Source: Variovorax sp. PBL-H6
GTDB taxonomy: Bacteria; Pseudomonadota; Gammaproteobacteria; Burkholderiales; Burkholderiaceae_C
DNA: 64,000 nt
Assembly (NCBI RefSeq): GCF_901827155.1
Contig: NZ_LR594659.1
Location: forward strand, 3,224,001 to 3,288,000
Direction: 5' to 3'
A model generated the notes under the pieces. The model was not told the origin of the DNA and did no database searches. It saw only the letters and a list, made by a program, of their open reading frames with translations. Positions within the stretch are counted from its first letter, which is position 1, and the number at the start of each line of letters is the position of its first letter. Both the position numbers and the translations under genes were made by a program. This document shows positions 63,365-64,000 of this stretch, one piece after another.

Positions 63365-63598
63365 ATGGGCTACCTGAACCCGCTACTGAAGCTGCCCGCC
63401 GGGCGCGCGCTTCTTGACCTGCCGCCCGAGGACCGCCGCCGCATCGAGGCCGTGCTGCGCCAGCTGCGTGACCAGGCGAACGACGAGGCCGAGAGCGCTT
63501 GGCGCAGGCGCAAGGGCCCTATGGCCGCCTATTGGCGCGCCGTGTCTACCTACGCGCGGCACCTTGCGCACGCGCTTTCGAAGGACACCACCCAATGA
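63365..63598 (+). CDS. small phage-region protein, unknown
   Basis: 77 residues from ATG 63365, with GGAAGG upstream. Helical, Arg/Glu-rich (LLDLPPEDRRRIEAVLRQLRDQANDEAESAWRRRKG). No recognised family. Its stop overlaps the next ATG (ATGA), as in compact phage operons. The gene is divergent from the membrane protein. Confidence 0.6.
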   Translation: MGYLNPLLKLPAGRALLDLPPEDRRRIEAVLRQLRDQANDEAESAWRRRKGPMAAYWRAVSTYARHLAHALSKDTTQ

Positions 63599-64000
63599 AC
63601 GACACCGCCAAAATCATGCCCGTCGAGCAGTGCGGCGCCGTCAGCAAGTGCATGGGCAGCCCGTCGAGCTACGCCTCGCAGCTGACCAGCGGCTACTCGT
63701 CGCACAAACCCGCGGCGACGCGAGTTGCGGCGCACGCGCTGGCGCAGCTGGAGGCGGCTCACGCGAAGGACGTGGCTATGCACGAGGCGAACCGGCCCGC
63801 GATCGAGAACAACAAGGTCGTGAGGTCGCGCGTCGAGGCGCTGATGGCGGAGATCGGCATGCCCGTGTCCTATTCAGAACGCGACCTCAAGTCCCGGTCA
63901 CGTTCCCCGAAGAGCATCCGCCACGATGCCGGCTACCTGGGCGAGCTTCGCCGGCACTGCCCGACCACGGACGGCTTCGAGTCAGCGACCCACACCTACG
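63595..64000 (+). CDS. phage-region protein, cut by the window end
   Basis: The frame from ATG 63595 is open for 135 codons and runs out of the window. It begins MNDTAKIMPVEQCGAVSKCMGS and continues with a helical, basic region (KKV-like RSRVEALMAEIGMPVSYSERDLKSRSRSPKSIRHD). No family recognised. It is coupled to the previous gene by ATGA. Confidence 0.6.
   Translation, partial: MNDTAKIMPVEQCGAVSKCMGSPSSYASQLTSGYSSHKPAATRVAAHALAQLEAAHAKDVAMHEANRPAIENNKVVRSRVEALMAEIGMPVSYSERDLKSRSRSPKSIRHDAGYLGELRRHCPTTDGFESATHTY

Overview
The window looks like the chromosome of a high-GC betaproteobacterium of the order Burkholderiales, most likely Comamonadaceae and possibly Variovorax-like. This rests on gene content and style: many Bug-type periplasmic receptors, a tctCBA/tctDE locus, large catabolic clusters run by LysR and sigma-54 activators, and GC-rich codon use. 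I cannot confirm the genus without a search.

Layout. 1-3.7 kb: the end of a C39-type peptidase gene with a secreted partner, an SH3 protein, a HAD phosphatase, ferrochelatase and a DUF1993 protein. 3.7-11.1 kb: a branched-chain amino acid type ABC importer operon (receptor, two ATPases, two permeases, alpha/beta hydrolase). It has a sigma-54 promoter and a PAS/AAA+ activator gene just upstream. 11.3-17.1 kb: a tripartite RND efflux operon. 17.3-19 kb: a small secreted protein and an erythromycin-esterase-like protein.

19.1-34.8 kb is a large catabolic region around a LysR gene. Leftward genes encode two closely related luciferase-like flavin monooxygenases flanking a Bug receptor, then an SDR, a VOC protein and an unusual flavin reductase fused to a FadR-type (FCD) sensor domain. 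Rightward genes encode an enoyl-CoA hydratase, an ADP-forming acyl-CoA synthetase, two acyl-CoA dehydrogenase subunits, two SDRs and a carboxymuconolactone-decarboxylase-like protein. An SMP-30 type lactonase lies between. Together they suggest oxygenation of an unknown (probably cyclic or branched) substrate, lactone opening, CoA activation and beta-oxidation.

34.9-47.7 kb holds two convergent operons that meet with a 12-bp gap. The left one encodes a secreted acetoacetate-decarboxylase-like protein and a class III cyclase/ATPase/TPR protein. The right one encodes a FadL porin, a large phytoene-desaturase-like flavoprotein, a protein of unknown family, a polyprenyl synthase, a saccharopine-dehydrogenase-like reductase and a second unknown protein. 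Both outer ends carry similar promoter-like sequences (TTGnnn, 18 bp, TAGACT). This is my best candidate for an undescribed system, probably making or modifying an isoprenoid lipid.

47.8-59.5 kb: a Crp/Fnr regulator with a palindromic operator, a tripartite tricarboxylate transporter with its two-component system, Hsp15, PPK2, a D-amino-acid dehydrogenase-like flavoprotein and a cytosolic trypsin-like protease preceded by a terminator hairpin. 59.5-64 kb is a mobile island. It begins at a tRNA-3'-end-like sequence next to a terminator, carries an AT-richer three-gene cassette ending in a PIN-like nuclease, a truncated phage gene, and further phage-like small genes running out of the window.
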